From contig NC_084606.1 in the NCBI RefSeq assembly GCF_033807715.1, forward strand, positions 39,192,767 through 39,256,766: 64,000 nucleotides of DNA, in the 5' to 3' direction. The DNA is from Cololabis saira. Taxonomy: Eukaryota; Chordata; Actinopteri; Beloniformes; Belonidae. The notes below the pieces were generated by a model. That model had not been told where the DNA came from and did not search any database. It saw only the letters and a program-made list of their open reading frames with translations. Shown one piece after another: positions 1-11,205 of the stretch (position 1 is its first letter; every line of letters starts with the position of its first letter). The position numbers were made by a program, and so were the translations under genes.

Positions 1-2191
1 GGATTCTTACCTGACGGGAGAGTCGGAGTGTGTGTGGGATTCCTACCTGACGGTACAGTCGGGGTGTGTGTGGGATTCCTACCTGACGGTACAGTCGGGG
101 TGTGTGTGGGATTCCTACCTGACGGTACAGTCAGTGTGTGTGGGATTCCTACCTGACAGGAGAGTCAGAGTGTGTGTGGGATTCCTACCTGACGGGAGAG
201 TCGGAGTGTGTGTGGGATTCCTACCTGACGGGAGAGTCGGGGTGTGTGTGGGATTCCTACCTGACGGTAGAGCAGGAGTGTGTGTGGGATTCCTACCTGA
301 CGGTACAGTCGGGGTGTGTGTGGGATTCCTACCTGACGGTACAGTCGGGGTGTGTGTGGGATTCCTACCTGACGGTACAGTCAGTGTGTGTGGGATTCCT
401 ACCTGACGGTACAGTCAGTGTGTGTGGGATTCCTACCTGACGGTACAGTCAGTGTGTGTGGGATTCCTACCTGACGGTACAGTCAGTGTGTGTGGGATTC
501 CTACCTGACGGTACAGTCAGGGTGTGTGTGGGATTCCTACCTGACGGGAGAGTCGGGGTGTGTGTGGGATTCCTACCTGACGGTACAGTCGGGGTGTGTG
601 TGGGATTCCTACCTGACGGTACAGTCGGGGTGTGTGTGGGATTCCTACCTGACGGTACAGTCAGTGTGTGTGGGATTCCTACCTGACGGTACAGTCAGTG
701 TGTGTGGGATTCCTACCTGACGGTACAGTCGAGTGTGTGTGGGATTCCTACCTGACGGTACAGTCGGGGTGTGTGTGGGATTCCTACCTGACGGTACAGT
801 CAGTGTGTGTGGGATTCCTACCTGACGGTACAGTCAGTGTGTGTGGGATTCCTACCTGACGGTACAGTCAGTGTGTGTGGGATTCCTACCTGACGGTACA
901 GTCAGTGTGTGTGGGATTCCTACCTGACGGTACAGTCAGTGTGTGTGGGATTCCTACCTGACGGGAGAGTCGGGGTGTGTGTGGGATTCCTACCTGACGG
1001 TACAGTCGAGTGTGTGTGGGATTCCTACCTGACGGTACAGTCGGGGTGTGTGTGGGATTCCTACCTGACGGTACAGTCAGTGTGTGTGGGATTCCTACCT
1101 GACGGTACAGTCAGTGTGTGTGGGATTCCTACCTGACGGTACAGTCAGTGTGTGTGGGATTCCTACCTGACGGTACAGTCAGTGTGTGTGGGATTCCTAC
1201 CTGACGGTACAGTCAGTGTGTGTGGGATTCCTACCTGACGGTACAGTCAGTGTGTGTGGGATTCCTACCTGACGGTACAGTCAGTGTGTGTGGGATTCCT
1301 ACCTGACGGGAGAGTCGGGGTGTGTGTGGGATTCCTACCTGACGGTACAGTCGGGGTGTGTGTGGGATTCCTACCTAACGGTACAGTCGGGGTGTGTGTG
1401 GGATTCCTACCTGACGGTACAGTCAGAGTGTGTGTGGGATTCCTACCTGACGGTACAGTCAGAGTGTGTGTGGGATTCCTACCTGACGGTACAGTCAGTG
1501 TGTGTGGGATTCCTACCTAACGGTACAGTCAGAGTGTGTGTGGGATTCCTACCTGACGGGAGAGTCGGGGTGTGTGTGGGATTCCTACCTGACGGTACAG
1601 TCGAGTGTGTGTGGGATTCCTACCTGACGGTACAGTCGGGGTGTGTGTGGGATTCCTACCTAACGGTACAGTCGGGGTGTGTGTGGGATTCCTACCTGAC
1701 GGGAGAGTCGGGGTGTGTGTGGGATTCCTACCTGACGGTACAGTCGAGTGTGTGTGGGATTCCTACCTGACGGTACAGTCGAGTGTGTGTGGGATTCCTA
1801 CCTGACGGTACAGTCAGTGTGTGTGGGATTCCTACCTGACGGTACAGTCAGGGTGTGTGTGGGATTCCTACCTGACGGTACAGTCGAGTGTGTGTGGGAT
1901 TCCTACCTGACGGTACAGTCGAGTGTGTGTGGGATTCCTACCTGACGGTAGAGCAGGAGTGTGTATGGGATTCCTACCTGACGGTACAGTCGGGGTGTGT
2001 GTGGGATTCCTACCTGACGGTACAGTCAGTGTGTGTGGGATTCCTACCTGACGGTACAGTCAGAGTGTGTGTGGGATTCCTACCTGACGGTACAGTCGGG
2101 GTGTGTGTGGGATTCCTACCTGACGGTACAGTCAGAGTGTGTGTGGGATTCCTACCTGACGGTACAGTCGGGGTGTGTGTGGGATTCCTAC
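1..2191 (-). repeat. 34-36 bp minisatellite built on the ank2 splice-donor sequence
   Basis: About 60 tandem units fill the window start up to the base next to the ank2 exon at 2192-2290. Read on the minus strand, each unit begins GTAGGAATCCCACACAC and ends ACCGTCAG, so each starts with GT, ends with AG and creates a CAG|GTAGGA donor-like junction with the next unit. The true donor of the exon is AAG|GTAGGA, sharing the same intronic bases. Units are 34, 35 or 36 bp, differing mainly in a CA run and in GGTACAGTC versus GGGAGAGTC variants; three units have CTAACGG for CTGACGG. The array continues beyond the left edge. The short plus-strand reading frames through it are repeat artefacts. Confidence 0.95.
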
Positions 2192-2290
2192 CTTCCCAGC
2201 AGAATCCGGAGGAGCGCGCCGCTGCAGCAGCAGCTTGGCCACTTCCAGGCTTCCGTACTTGGCGGCCACATGCAGCGGAGTGAAACCTTT
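2192..2290 (-). CDS. ank2: ankyrin-2 exon, ankyrin repeat 17
   Basis: A 99-bp phase-0 exon encoding one 33-residue ankyrin repeat that starts [20 protein letters not shown] and ends [10 protein letters not shown]. It is bounded by acceptor ctctctgcag and donor AAG|gtagga. The repeat has the TPLH turn and the LLLQ helix of ANK repeats, and [16 protein letters not shown] is ankyrin-2-like. It is the most 3' exon seen; the following exon (expected to begin NGLTPLHVAAHYDN in ankyrins) is off the left side. The donor is the first unit of the minisatellite, so many near-identical donor sequences follow it. In the protein this repeat is part of the membrane-protein-binding solenoid. Confidence 0.96.
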
Positions 2291-2470
2291 CTGCAGAGAG
2301 AGACGGGGACGGAGAGACGTCTCAACACGGTGGCAGATGAACATCTGTGAGCCCAGAGCTGAGCCCAGATGCTTTATTCACCTTCAACCCCCCAAATGTC
2401 TAATGCTTTCAGCTCCATTTCTTTTATTCACATCCATTTTTTGCATTTCATGCCTGCAAACTTACTAAAA
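2291..2470. other. Intron sequence, nothing further recognised
   Basis: Intron between the repeat-17 exon and the repeat-16 exon (8747). The stretch next to the exon contains an ordinary pyrimidine-poor acceptor region. No other feature was seen before the MITE end at 2471. Confidence 0.6.
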
Positions 2471-2517
2471 AAGTTCAAACTTTATCACAATATTCAAATT
2501 TTCTGAGACAGTCCTGT
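2471..2517. mobile_element. Tc1/mariner-like MITE, one terminus only
   Basis: The terminal sequence TTTTCTGAGACAGTCCTGTA, preceded by TTTATCACAATATTC, is the same end found in the full copies at 44689-45016 and 48125-48493. Only one end is present here, followed by the TA dinucleotide typical of Tc1/mariner targets. Confidence 0.7.
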
Positions 2518-2559
2518 ACATATGTATTATGTATATGTATGTAGATCTTTTTATCTTAT

Positions 2560-2810
<251 letters not shown>

Positions 2811-4192
2811 ACAGCGTCCCTGGACGTTGCCCTTATTTGTGTATTATCACTAAAATCGGGGCGGCGTGGCATCAGACAGAAATCCCTTCACTTAAACAAG
2901 AATGTGCTTTCAGGTTATTGTCCTGAAGCGACTAGCAGCTGACTGACGTGCTGATGAAACCCCTGGTAACTCCCAGCCTGGGAGACGAGGCGGAGCTTCC
3001 GTTTGGCCCTGCGTCCTGCAGAGGGAGCACTTTAACCGTGTGAGAACCCTGAACGGAGCACATGACCGGTGTTTACCACCCAGCCCTGCTGGAGCGGCCG
3101 CTCCTTTGTTTGCTCAGCTCTGGTTTGGACGTCAAACATGCACAGAAAAAAAAACTGGAGATGAGAACACGAGAGTCGAGGGTAACGCATGTGTCCTGGT
3201 CAAAATAATGTAGTCGGGATCGATGGCTTTTACTTTTGTCTCACGACGCCACAGCTCTCGGTGGTTTGGTTTCTATAGCAACAGCCACATCCCTCGTCCC
3301 CAGAGAGAGGTCAATCTGGACCCGGTGAACCGAACACAGCGTCCCAAATGGCTTCGTTTCACTGTTTCACTGTTCTTGTTACATGAAGAAATGACTCCAG
3401 TGAGGAGCGGTGCAAAGCGCTGATCTTCAGGGTTCCGCCTCTTCACATAAACATCTCCACCATCACGATGATAAATCACTGGAACGGTCTGGGGCTTTAG
3501 GAGGGTTCAGACGCAGGCGGCAGCTTTACAGCCTCATCAATCTTTCATCAGAAGTGGGTCAGATAGACGGGCCGGCCGTAATCACAGGCGTCAGTGCAGC
3601 CCCAACTGGATTACGCTTCATTTTGATTTTCTTTTGCGCCAATTACAAGCCTCACTGCTCTCCCCAAGAACCAAACGTCAGCAGGACGTGTCGGGTGTGG
3701 CACGGATGGATTCCCTTCTTCTCCTTACATTCAGATTACATTTATAACTGCTAATCTTCTCAGTCAGCTCAGGCTGATCAGATCCGGAGAGAGTCAGACC
3801 GTCTTCATTTACACATTTACATGCATTTCTCCAAATCCAGATGAATTGATTGGATACGTTTTGCAGGTTGAAGTGTACAGCAGGGGTCTCCAACCCACTT
3901 CCTCCCAAGCTCCCATCGTAGTGACAGGTTGTCTAATAATACCTGAATTTAGTGCTATTAAACATACTGTATGTACAGTAACCTCCGACTATCTGTCCAG
4001 TAAACACCTCACTAAAGCAATGATAACCTTATGGTAATCTTAAACATGCTGTTGGGATATCGATGTATGGCCTTCAGTCTATTTACAGTCTAATGAAGTC
4101 CCATCTGGTTGTAGGAGGGACTTTCTCATGGATAACTGTTTTGAAAAGAATATAGAACAACGTGTCCAACCTCCGGTGAAAATAATATGTAA
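2811..4192. other. Intron sequence with no recognised feature
   Basis: Roughly 1.4 kb of unique-looking intron of mixed composition. Open frames here are under 115 codons and show no recognisable domain or splice-bounded exon. A CAGGGGTCTCCAACCC motif near 3884 resembles a hAT terminus, but no matching second end was found. Confidence 0.5.
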
Positions 4193-7100
4193 TAGAGGGA
4201 ATGTGCATGACGTCACAGATACGACTTCACAGCGGGTTACGCTCACTGAGTGACAGAAAGACTGAGTGTCAGAAAGACTGAGTGGCAGCGTAAACTTTCA
4301 GTTTGAGCATCTGGAAAACATCTAAAATGGGAAAGAGCTGTTTTGCGATCGACTGTACTCATAGATTTACTCATAGAGTTATCGTTTTAAAGACTGCCGA
4401 AAAATAACCACTGGTTCTTGGTAACTGTACCAAATATTAATGTCCATGGACCACTGGTTCTTGGGGTAACTGTACCAAATATTAATGTCCATGGACCACT
4501 GGTTCTTGGGGTAACTGTACCAAATATTAATGTCCATGGACCACTGGTTCTTGGTAACTGTACCAAATATTAATGTCCATGGACCACTGGTTCTTGGGGT
4601 AACTGTACCAAATATTAATGTCCATGGACCACTGGTTCTTGGTAACTGTACCAAATATTAATGTCCATGGACCACTGGTTATTGGGGTAACTGTACCAAA
4701 TATTAATGTCCATGGACCACTGGTTCTTGGTAACTGTACCAAATATTAATGTCCATGGACCACTGGTTCTTGGTAACTGTACCAAATATTAATGTCCATG
4801 GACCACTGGTTCTTGGGGTAACTGTAACAAATATTAATGTCCATGGACCACTGGTTCTTGGTAACTGTACCAAATATTAATGTCCATGGACCACTGGTTC
4901 TTGGTAACTGTACCAAATATTAATGTCCATGGACCACTGGTTCTTGGTAACTGTACCAAATATTAATGTCCATGGACCACTGGTTCTTGGTAACTGTACC
5001 AAATATTAATGTCCATGGACCACTGGTTCTTGGTAACTGTACCAAATATTAATGTCCATGGACCACTGGTTCTTGGTAACTGTACCAATTATTAATGTCC
5101 ATGGACCACTGGTTCTTGGGGTAACGGTACCAAATATTAATGTCCATGGACCACTGGTTCTTGGGGTAACTGTACCAAATATTAATGTCCATGGACCACT
5201 GGTTCTTGGGGTAACTGTACCAAATATTAATGTCCATGGGCCACTGGTTCTTGGTAACTGTACCAAATATTAATGTCCATGGACCACTGGTTCTTGGGGT
5301 AACTGTACCAAATATTAATGTCCATGGACCACTGGTTCTTGGTAACTGTACCAAATATTAATGTCCATGGACCACTGGTTCTTGGTAACTGTACCAAATA
5401 TTAATGTCCATGGACCACTGGTTCTTGGTAACTGTACCAAATATTAATGTCCATGGACCACTGGTTCTTGGTAACTGTACCAAATATTAATGTCCATGGA
5501 TCACTGGTTCTTGGGGTAACTGTACCAAATATTAATGTCCATGGACCACTGGTTCTTGGTAACTGTACCAAATATTAATGTCCATGGACCACTGGTTCTT
5601 GGGGTAACTGTACCAAATATTAATGTCCATGGACCACTGGTTCTTGGTAACTGTACCAAATATTAATGTCCATGGACCACTGGTTCTTGGTAACTGTACC
5701 AAATATTAATGTCCATGGACCACTGGTTCTTGGGGTAACTGTACCAAATATTAATGTCCATGGACCACTGGTTCTTGGGGTAACTGTACCAAATATTAAT
5801 GTCCATGGACCACTGGTTCTTGGGGTAACTGTACCAAATATTAATGTCCATGGACCACTGGTTCTTGGGGTAACTGTACCAAATATTAATGTCCATGGAC
5901 CACTGGTTCTTGGTAACTGTACCAAATATTAATGTCCATGGACCACTGGTTCTTGGTAACTGTACCAAATATTAATGTCCATGGACCACTGGTTCTTGGG
6001 GTAACTGTACCAAATATTAATGTCCATGGACCACTGGTTCTTGGTAACTGTACCAAATATTAATGTCCATGGACTACTGGTTCTTGGTAACTGTACCAAA
6101 TATTAATGTCCATGAACCACTGGTTCTTGGGGTAACGGTACCAAATATTAATGTCCATGGACCACTGGTTCTTGGGGTAACTGTACCAAATATTAATGTC
6201 CATGGACCACTGGTTCTTGGGGTAACTGTACCAAATATTAATGTCCATGGACCACTGGTTCTTGGGGTAACTGTACCAAATATTAATGTCCATGGACCAC
6301 TGGTTCTTGGGGTAACTGTACCAAATATTAATGTCCATGGACCACTGGTTCTTGGGGTAACTGTACCAAATATTAATGTCCATGGACCACTGGTTCTTGG
6401 TAACTGTACCAAATATTAATGTCCATGGACCACTGGTTCTTGGTAACTGTACCAAATATTAATGTCCATGGACCACTGGTTCTTGGGGTAACTGTACCAA
6501 ATATTAATGTCCATGGACCACTGGTTCTTGGTAACTGTACCAAATATTAATGTCCATGGACTACTGGTTCTTGGTAACTGTACCAAATATTAATGTCCAT
6601 GAACCACTGGTTCTTGGGGTAACGGTACCAAATATTAATGTCCATGGACCACTGGTTCTTGGGGTAACTGTACCAAATATTAATGTCCATGGACCACTGG
6701 TTATTGGGGTAACTGTACCAAATATTAATGTCCATGGACCACTGGTTCTTGTTAACTGTACCAAATATTAATGTCCATGGACCACTGGTTCTTGGTAACT
6801 GTACCAAATATTAATGTCCATGGACCACTGGTTCTTGGGGTAACTGTAACAAATATTAATGTCCATGGACCACTGGTTCTTGGTAACTGTACCAAATATT
6901 AATGTCCATGGACCACTGGTTCTTGGTAACTGTACCAAATATTAATGTCCATGGACCACTGGTTCTTGGTAACTGTACCAAATATTAATGTCCATGGACC
7001 ACTGGTTCTTGGTAACTGTACCAAATATTAATGTCCATGGACCACTGGTTCTTGGTAACTGTACCAAATATTAATGTCCATGGACCACTGGTTCTTGGTA

Positions 7101-8347
7101 ACTGTACCAATTATTAATGTCCATGGACCACTGGTTCTTGGGGTAACGGTACCAAATATTAATGTCCATGGACCACTGGTTCTTGGGGTAACTGTACCAA
7201 ATATTAATGTCCATGGACCACTGGTTCTTGGGGTAACTGTACCAAATATTAATGTCCATGGGCCACTGGTTCTTGGTAACTGTACCAAATATTAATGTCC
7301 ATGGACCACTGGTTCTTGGGGTAACTGTACCAAATATTAATGTCCATGGACCACTGGTTCTTGGTAACTGTACCAAATATTAATGTCCATGGACCACTGG
7401 TTCTTGGTAACTGTACCAAATATTAATGTCCATGGACCACTGGTTCTTGGTAACTGTACCAAATATTAATGTCCATGGACCACTGGTTCTTGGTAACTGT
7501 ACCAAATATTAATGTCCATGGATCACTGTTTCTTGGGGTAACTGTACCAAATATTAATGTCCATGGACCACTGGTTCTTGGTAACTGTACCAAATATTAA
7601 TGTCCATGGACCACTGGTTCTTGGGGTAACTGTACCAAATATTAATGTCCATGGACCACTGGTTCTTGGTAACTGTACCAAATATTAATGTCCATGGACC
7701 ACTGGTTCTTGGTAACTGTACCAAATATTAATGTCCATGGACCACTGGTTCTTGGGGTAACTGTACCAAATATTAATGTCCATGGACCACTGGTTCTTGG
7801 GGTAACTGTACCAAATATTAATGTCCATGGACCACTGGTTCTTGGGGTAACTGTACCAAATATTAATGTCCATGGACCACTGGTTCTTGGGGTAACTGTA
7901 CCAAATATTAATGTCCATGGACCACTGGTTCTTGGTAACTGTACCAAATATTAATGTCCATGGACCACTGGTTCTTGGTAACTGTACCAAATATTAATGT
8001 CCATGGACCACTGGTTCTTGGGGTAACTGTACCAAATATTAATGTCCATGGACCACTGGTTCTTGGTAACTGTACCAAATATTAATGTCCATGGACTACT
8101 GGTTCTTGGTAACTGTACCAAATATTAATGTCCATGAACCACTGGTTCTTGGGGTAACGGTACCAAATATTAATGTCCATGGACCACTGGTTCTTGGGGT
8201 AACTGTACCAAATATTAATGTCCATGGACCACTGGTTCTTGGGGTAACTGTACGGGTCACTCACTTTCTGACAATCTGTCTTTCTGCCACTCAGTGGGCG
8301 TAACCCGCTTTGAAGTCCCATCTGTGAAGTCATGCGCATTCCCTCTA
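4193..8347 (+). mobile_element. THAP-domain DNA transposon, copy 1, mostly internal minisatellite
   Basis: Terminal inverted repeats: the left end TAGAGGGAATGTGCATGACG and the right end, read in reverse, TAGAGGGAATGCGCATGACT. The similarity continues through a TTCACAGCGGGTTACG-like block and a CACTGAGTG block, about 60 bp in all. Next to the left TIR are GACTGAGTGTCAGAAA repeats and a short coding start (ATG near 4327) reading MGKSCFAIDCTHRF, a degraded THAP zinc-finger N-terminus that breaks off after some 25 codons. The interior is a 43/45-bp array (separate entry). No clear TSD was found. The THAP domain suggests a P-element-like or other THAP transposase lineage; the superfamily is an inference. 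Confidence 0.8.
4408..8252 (+). repeat. 43/45-bp minisatellite with a 2,022-bp higher-order duplication
   Basis: About 87 units of the type ACTGTACCAAATATTAATG + TCCATGGACCACTGGTTCTTGG, either 43 bp (TTGGTAAC) or 45 bp (TTGGGGTAAC). Rare variants recur exactly 2,022 bp apart: GGTTATTGGGG at 4678/6700, CTGTAACAAAT at 4824/6846, CCAATTATTAA near 5088/7110, CATGGGCCACT near 5236/7258, GGATCACTG near 5498/7520, GGACTACTGG at 6071/8093. An internal 480-bp repeat is also visible (6071 and 6551). The frames on both strands are periodic artefacts. The same unit occurs in the element copies at 24470 and 60180. Confidence 0.95.
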
Positions 8348-8357
8348 TACTCTAGAT

Positions 8358-8582
8358 CAGGGGTGTCCAAAGACGGTCCTCGAGGGCCAGTGTCCTGCAT
8401 GTTTTAGATGTGTCCCTTTTTTTATCAAACCGTGATACAAGAAGCTTGGTCATCAACAGAACTATCCAGACTTTGAAGACAAGGTGGTGACGACCGTTAA
8501 TTAGAATCAGGTGTGTTGATGCAGGGAAACATCTAAAACATGCAGGACTGCGGCTCTCGAGGACCGACTTTGGACACCCCTG
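8358..8582. mobile_element. hAT-type MITE with perfect 8-bp TSD
   Basis: A 225-bp element beginning CAGGGGTGTCCAAAG and ending CTTTGGACACCCCTG, with inverted-repeat ends that include CGGTCCTCGAG. It is flanked on both sides by CTCTAGAT (8350-8357 and 8583-8590). Eight-bp duplications and CAG...CTG ends fit hAT elements. A relative lies at 11206-11404. Confidence 0.88.
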
Positions 8583-8746
8583 CTCTAGATAATGGATGGA
8601 CCACTTGATATCCTCAATGCCTGAACACCATTTAAGCATTGGGAGAAAGATGTGTTCATGTGAAACCGGGTCTGGCTTGGACAGAGGTCAGAGGGACTTT
8701 GGCTCCTCAGCTCTTTGGGTTTAGTTAGTTAGTTCCTTCCACCCAC

Positions 8747-8944
8747 CTTAGTGGCCAGCGAGTGTGAAGCTCCCGCCTCCAGCAGGACTGAGGTGGTCTC
8801 CAGCTGCCCCTCCCTGGCAGAGATGTGGAGGGGTGTGTAGCCGTTGGTGGTGGCGGCGTCAGGATGGGCCATGTGCTGCAGCAGCAGCTGCACGATCTCC
8901 GTTTTCCCCAGGCGGGAGGCAATGTGGAGGGGAGTCTGGTCCTC
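8747..8944 (-). CDS. ank2: ankyrin-2 exon, ankyrin repeats 15-16
   Basis: A 198-bp phase-0 exon encoding two 33-residue repeats, starting [20 protein letters not shown] and continuing with [20 protein letters not shown]. It ends [11 protein letters not shown]. The borders are acceptor ctgtttcag and donor AAG|gtgggt. The [10 protein letters not shown] segment is an ANK2 signature (ANK1 and ANK3 differ there). A two-repeat exon of 198 bp at this place is the usual vertebrate ankyrin arrangement. Confidence 0.97.
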
Positions 8945-9037
8945 CTGAAACAGCACCGGGGAGAGAAGATTATTCCTCGTTTTGGGCTGAAAAAAAGAGT
9001 TATTGGAGCTGGTACTTGTGAGCGACGTCAGTCGTAC

Positions 9038-9136
9038 CCGGGCCCGAGCGTCAACGATGGCTCCGTTCCTCAGAAGACACCGGACCACCTCCACCTGACC
9101 GGCCCTGGCGGCCATGTGTAACGCTGTTTCCCCTCG
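9038..9136 (-). CDS. ank2: ankyrin-2 exon, ankyrin repeat 14
   Basis: A 99-bp phase-0 exon encoding [20 protein letters not shown] through [13 protein letters not shown]. Acceptor is tgtgtgcag and donor is CGG|gtacga. The intron to the repeat-15/16 exon is only 93 bp, by far the shortest in the gene here. Confidence 0.97.
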
Positions 9137-9198
9137 CTGCACACATAGCACACAACCCCGGCACGTTTGATACAAGCCGCCAGTAAAAGAACGTTACA

Positions 9199-9905
9199 AC
9201 CATAGACATTCATACGTAGACGCCCCATCGAGTGCTGAGCCGTACGTCAACGTCGCCGCCATATTGGATGTGGCAAGACTGCGCTGTAAACTAATACAAG
9301 TAAATGGACTTATTTTCATAAAGTGCATTTCTACAAAGAAATTTACGTTTTACGTCTCATTTATTCATTCACACACGTACTAATAACATATTTGAACCAT
9401 TTTTCAGACAATATCTGTCATATCTATATATAATAACTGAAACAATCTGAAAAATGGTTCAAATATGTTATTTTGTTACTTGAAAATTTTAGAATATGTT
9501 TATGTAAAATATGCTTTGTTGATGGAAAAATATGTTTCTCTATGTTTCTTATTTTTGTGAGGGGGATATATATTGTTTTTCAGCACTACCTTGTTCTCTA
9601 TAGCTGATATAACATGAATTACTCCTATGTGGGATCAATAAAGTTCTTATTTTTGCCATCTGAGAAAATTAAATATATTATATTTGGTGCCTAACTGTTT
9701 CCCAAGTATATTAGTGCGTGTGTGAATGAATAAATGAGACGTAAAACGTACATTTCTTTGTAGAAAGGCGCTTTATGAAAATAAGTCCATTTACTTGTAT
9801 TAGTTTACAGCGCAGTCTTGAACATCCAATATGGCGGCGACGTTGACGTATCGCAGCAGCGGGCAAGAACACTCGATGCGGCGTCTACGTATATATGTCT
9901 ATGGT
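9199..9905. mobile_element. Fold-back DNA element with ~200-bp arms
   Basis: Left end ACCATAGACATTCATACGTA and right end TACGTATATATGTCTATGGT are inverted relative to each other. The inverted similarity extends inward for roughly 200 bp per arm (for example AAATGAGACGTAAAACGTA on the right matches TTTACGTTTTACGTCTCATTT on the left). A second small inverted repeat, around AAAAATGGTTCAAATATGTT, lies inside. TACA at 9195-9198 and 9906-9909 is a probable target duplication. There is no coding potential. It sits 47 bp from the repeat-13 exon. Confidence 0.82.
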
Positions 9906-9951
9906 TACAACCCCCTCCCCACCCCCCATTCCGGTCGTTCCCATCACTCAC

Positions 9952-10050
9952 GATGTTGCTGACGTCAGGCGAGGCTCCGTTCTGCAGCAGGAGGAGGACG
10001 ATGTTCAGGTGACCCATGAAGGCCGCCACGTGGATGGGAGTCAGGCCGGA
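9952..10050 (-). CDS. ank2: ankyrin-2 exon, ankyrin repeat 13
   Basis: A 99-bp phase-0 exon encoding [20 protein letters not shown] through [13 protein letters not shown]. Acceptor is gtgtccag and donor is ATC|gtgagt. [19 protein letters not shown] is typical of ANK2, whereas ANK3 has a different second helix. Confidence 0.97.
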
Positions 10051-10114
10051 CTGGACACAAGAGCGAAGCCAGTTAAGGAGGAAAAACACTCACCCAGGTT
10101 ACCACAGAGTATCC

Positions 10115-10967
10115 ATTCATCCATCCATCCATGTTCTAAACCCAAGGTAGAGGCACGGGTCCACCTGGACAGGTCGCCAGTCCATCGCAGGGCCACATAT
10201 ACGGACAAACAACCAGACACACTCACACCCACGGGCGATTTAGAATCATCAGTTACCTACTGTTAGGATTTCATGAAATTGTTAAAAGCTAAAAGAATTT
10301 ATAACACTGGTGGGCTTTCTCTTTATATTCAAAGTAACCTCGTATGGATTAAGACACGGAGCCACCCCCTGGTGGTACGGGTAGACTAGATTAGATTAGA
10401 AGTTAAATACAATACACATAGCATTGTTGAAGAGGAGACGGTGGGGAAAAGCAGATGCTTAGCATTGGGGGGTCTTATCTGTGTTCTGGGTGGGCACCCC
10501 AGGTGAGAGAAATAACAAAGGAGATGGAAGTGACACGTTCCGGGGGTCTTTCCCGTAGCTGGCTCCACCAATGACATTCACTTGCAAAGAACACCCCCCT
10601 TCTTTTAGTATAAAAAGGAAGTGGATCGATGACCAGGGGTGCATTTCTCTCTTACCTCTGTGGTTTCCAGACAAACGTACCTCCAGCTGGAAAACCTTGT
10701 ACTTGACGTATTAAAAGCTTGTATTAACCTTTGATTCGATTCCATTAGTTTTATTTTGGTTCGCCAGACAAACGAACACGAATCTTTCACTACTACGCAT
10801 GTTTTTGGACTGTGGGAGGAAACCGGAGTAACCGGAGGAAACCCACGCAAGCACGGGGAGAACATGCAAACTCCACACAGAAAGGCCCTGCTGGGCCTGG
10901 GAGTTGAACCGGGGACCTTCTTGCTGTGAGGCAACAGTGCTGACCACTAAGCCACCGTGCTGGCCAC
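10115..10967 (-). mobile_element. tRNA-derived SINE split by a solo LTR
   Basis: On the minus strand the head near 10967 reads GGCCAGCACGGTGGCTTAGT with an A-box-like GTGGCTTAGTGGT and a B-box-like GGTTCAACTCC, then a body shared with the full copy at 47343-47726, ending in a GGATGGATGGAT tail. A 14-bp target duplication, ACCACAGAGTATCC, flanks it perfectly (10101-10114 and 10968-10981), as expected for LINE-driven retrotransposition. Positions 10257-10789 are a later LTR insertion. The SINE starts about 50 bp upstream of the repeat-13 exon acceptor. Confidence 0.9.
10261..10789 (+). mobile_element. Solo LTR (529 bp) with 4-bp TSD
   Basis: It begins TGTTAGGATTTC and ends CTTTCA, i.e. TG...CA, and is flanked by CTAC at 10257-10260 and 10790-10793. 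A TATA-like AGTATAAAAAGG near 10608 and an A/T-rich TATTAAAAGCTTG near 10710 suggest U3-R-U5 in plus orientation. There is no internal retroelement coding sequence, so this is a solo LTR left by recombination. Gypsy or endogenous-retrovirus origin cannot be told apart from the LTR alone. Confidence 0.78.
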
Positions 10968-11205
10968 ACCACAGAGTATCCTGTCCCAGCAAACACGCCT
11001 GTGCTGCAGAACCTGAACTCAAGTCCAGGACCAGTGTTGTGCAAGTTCATACTTCTGATGAACTAGTTCAAAGTTCAGTTCACATAGTTTAAAAATGAAC
11101 AGTTCACGTTCATAGTTCACTATTTTCATTTTGAACTAGTTCAAATTCAGTTCATTTCAATATTTTTAGGTGAGAAGTACGAATGAAACGCTGTTCACCG
11201 TATAC

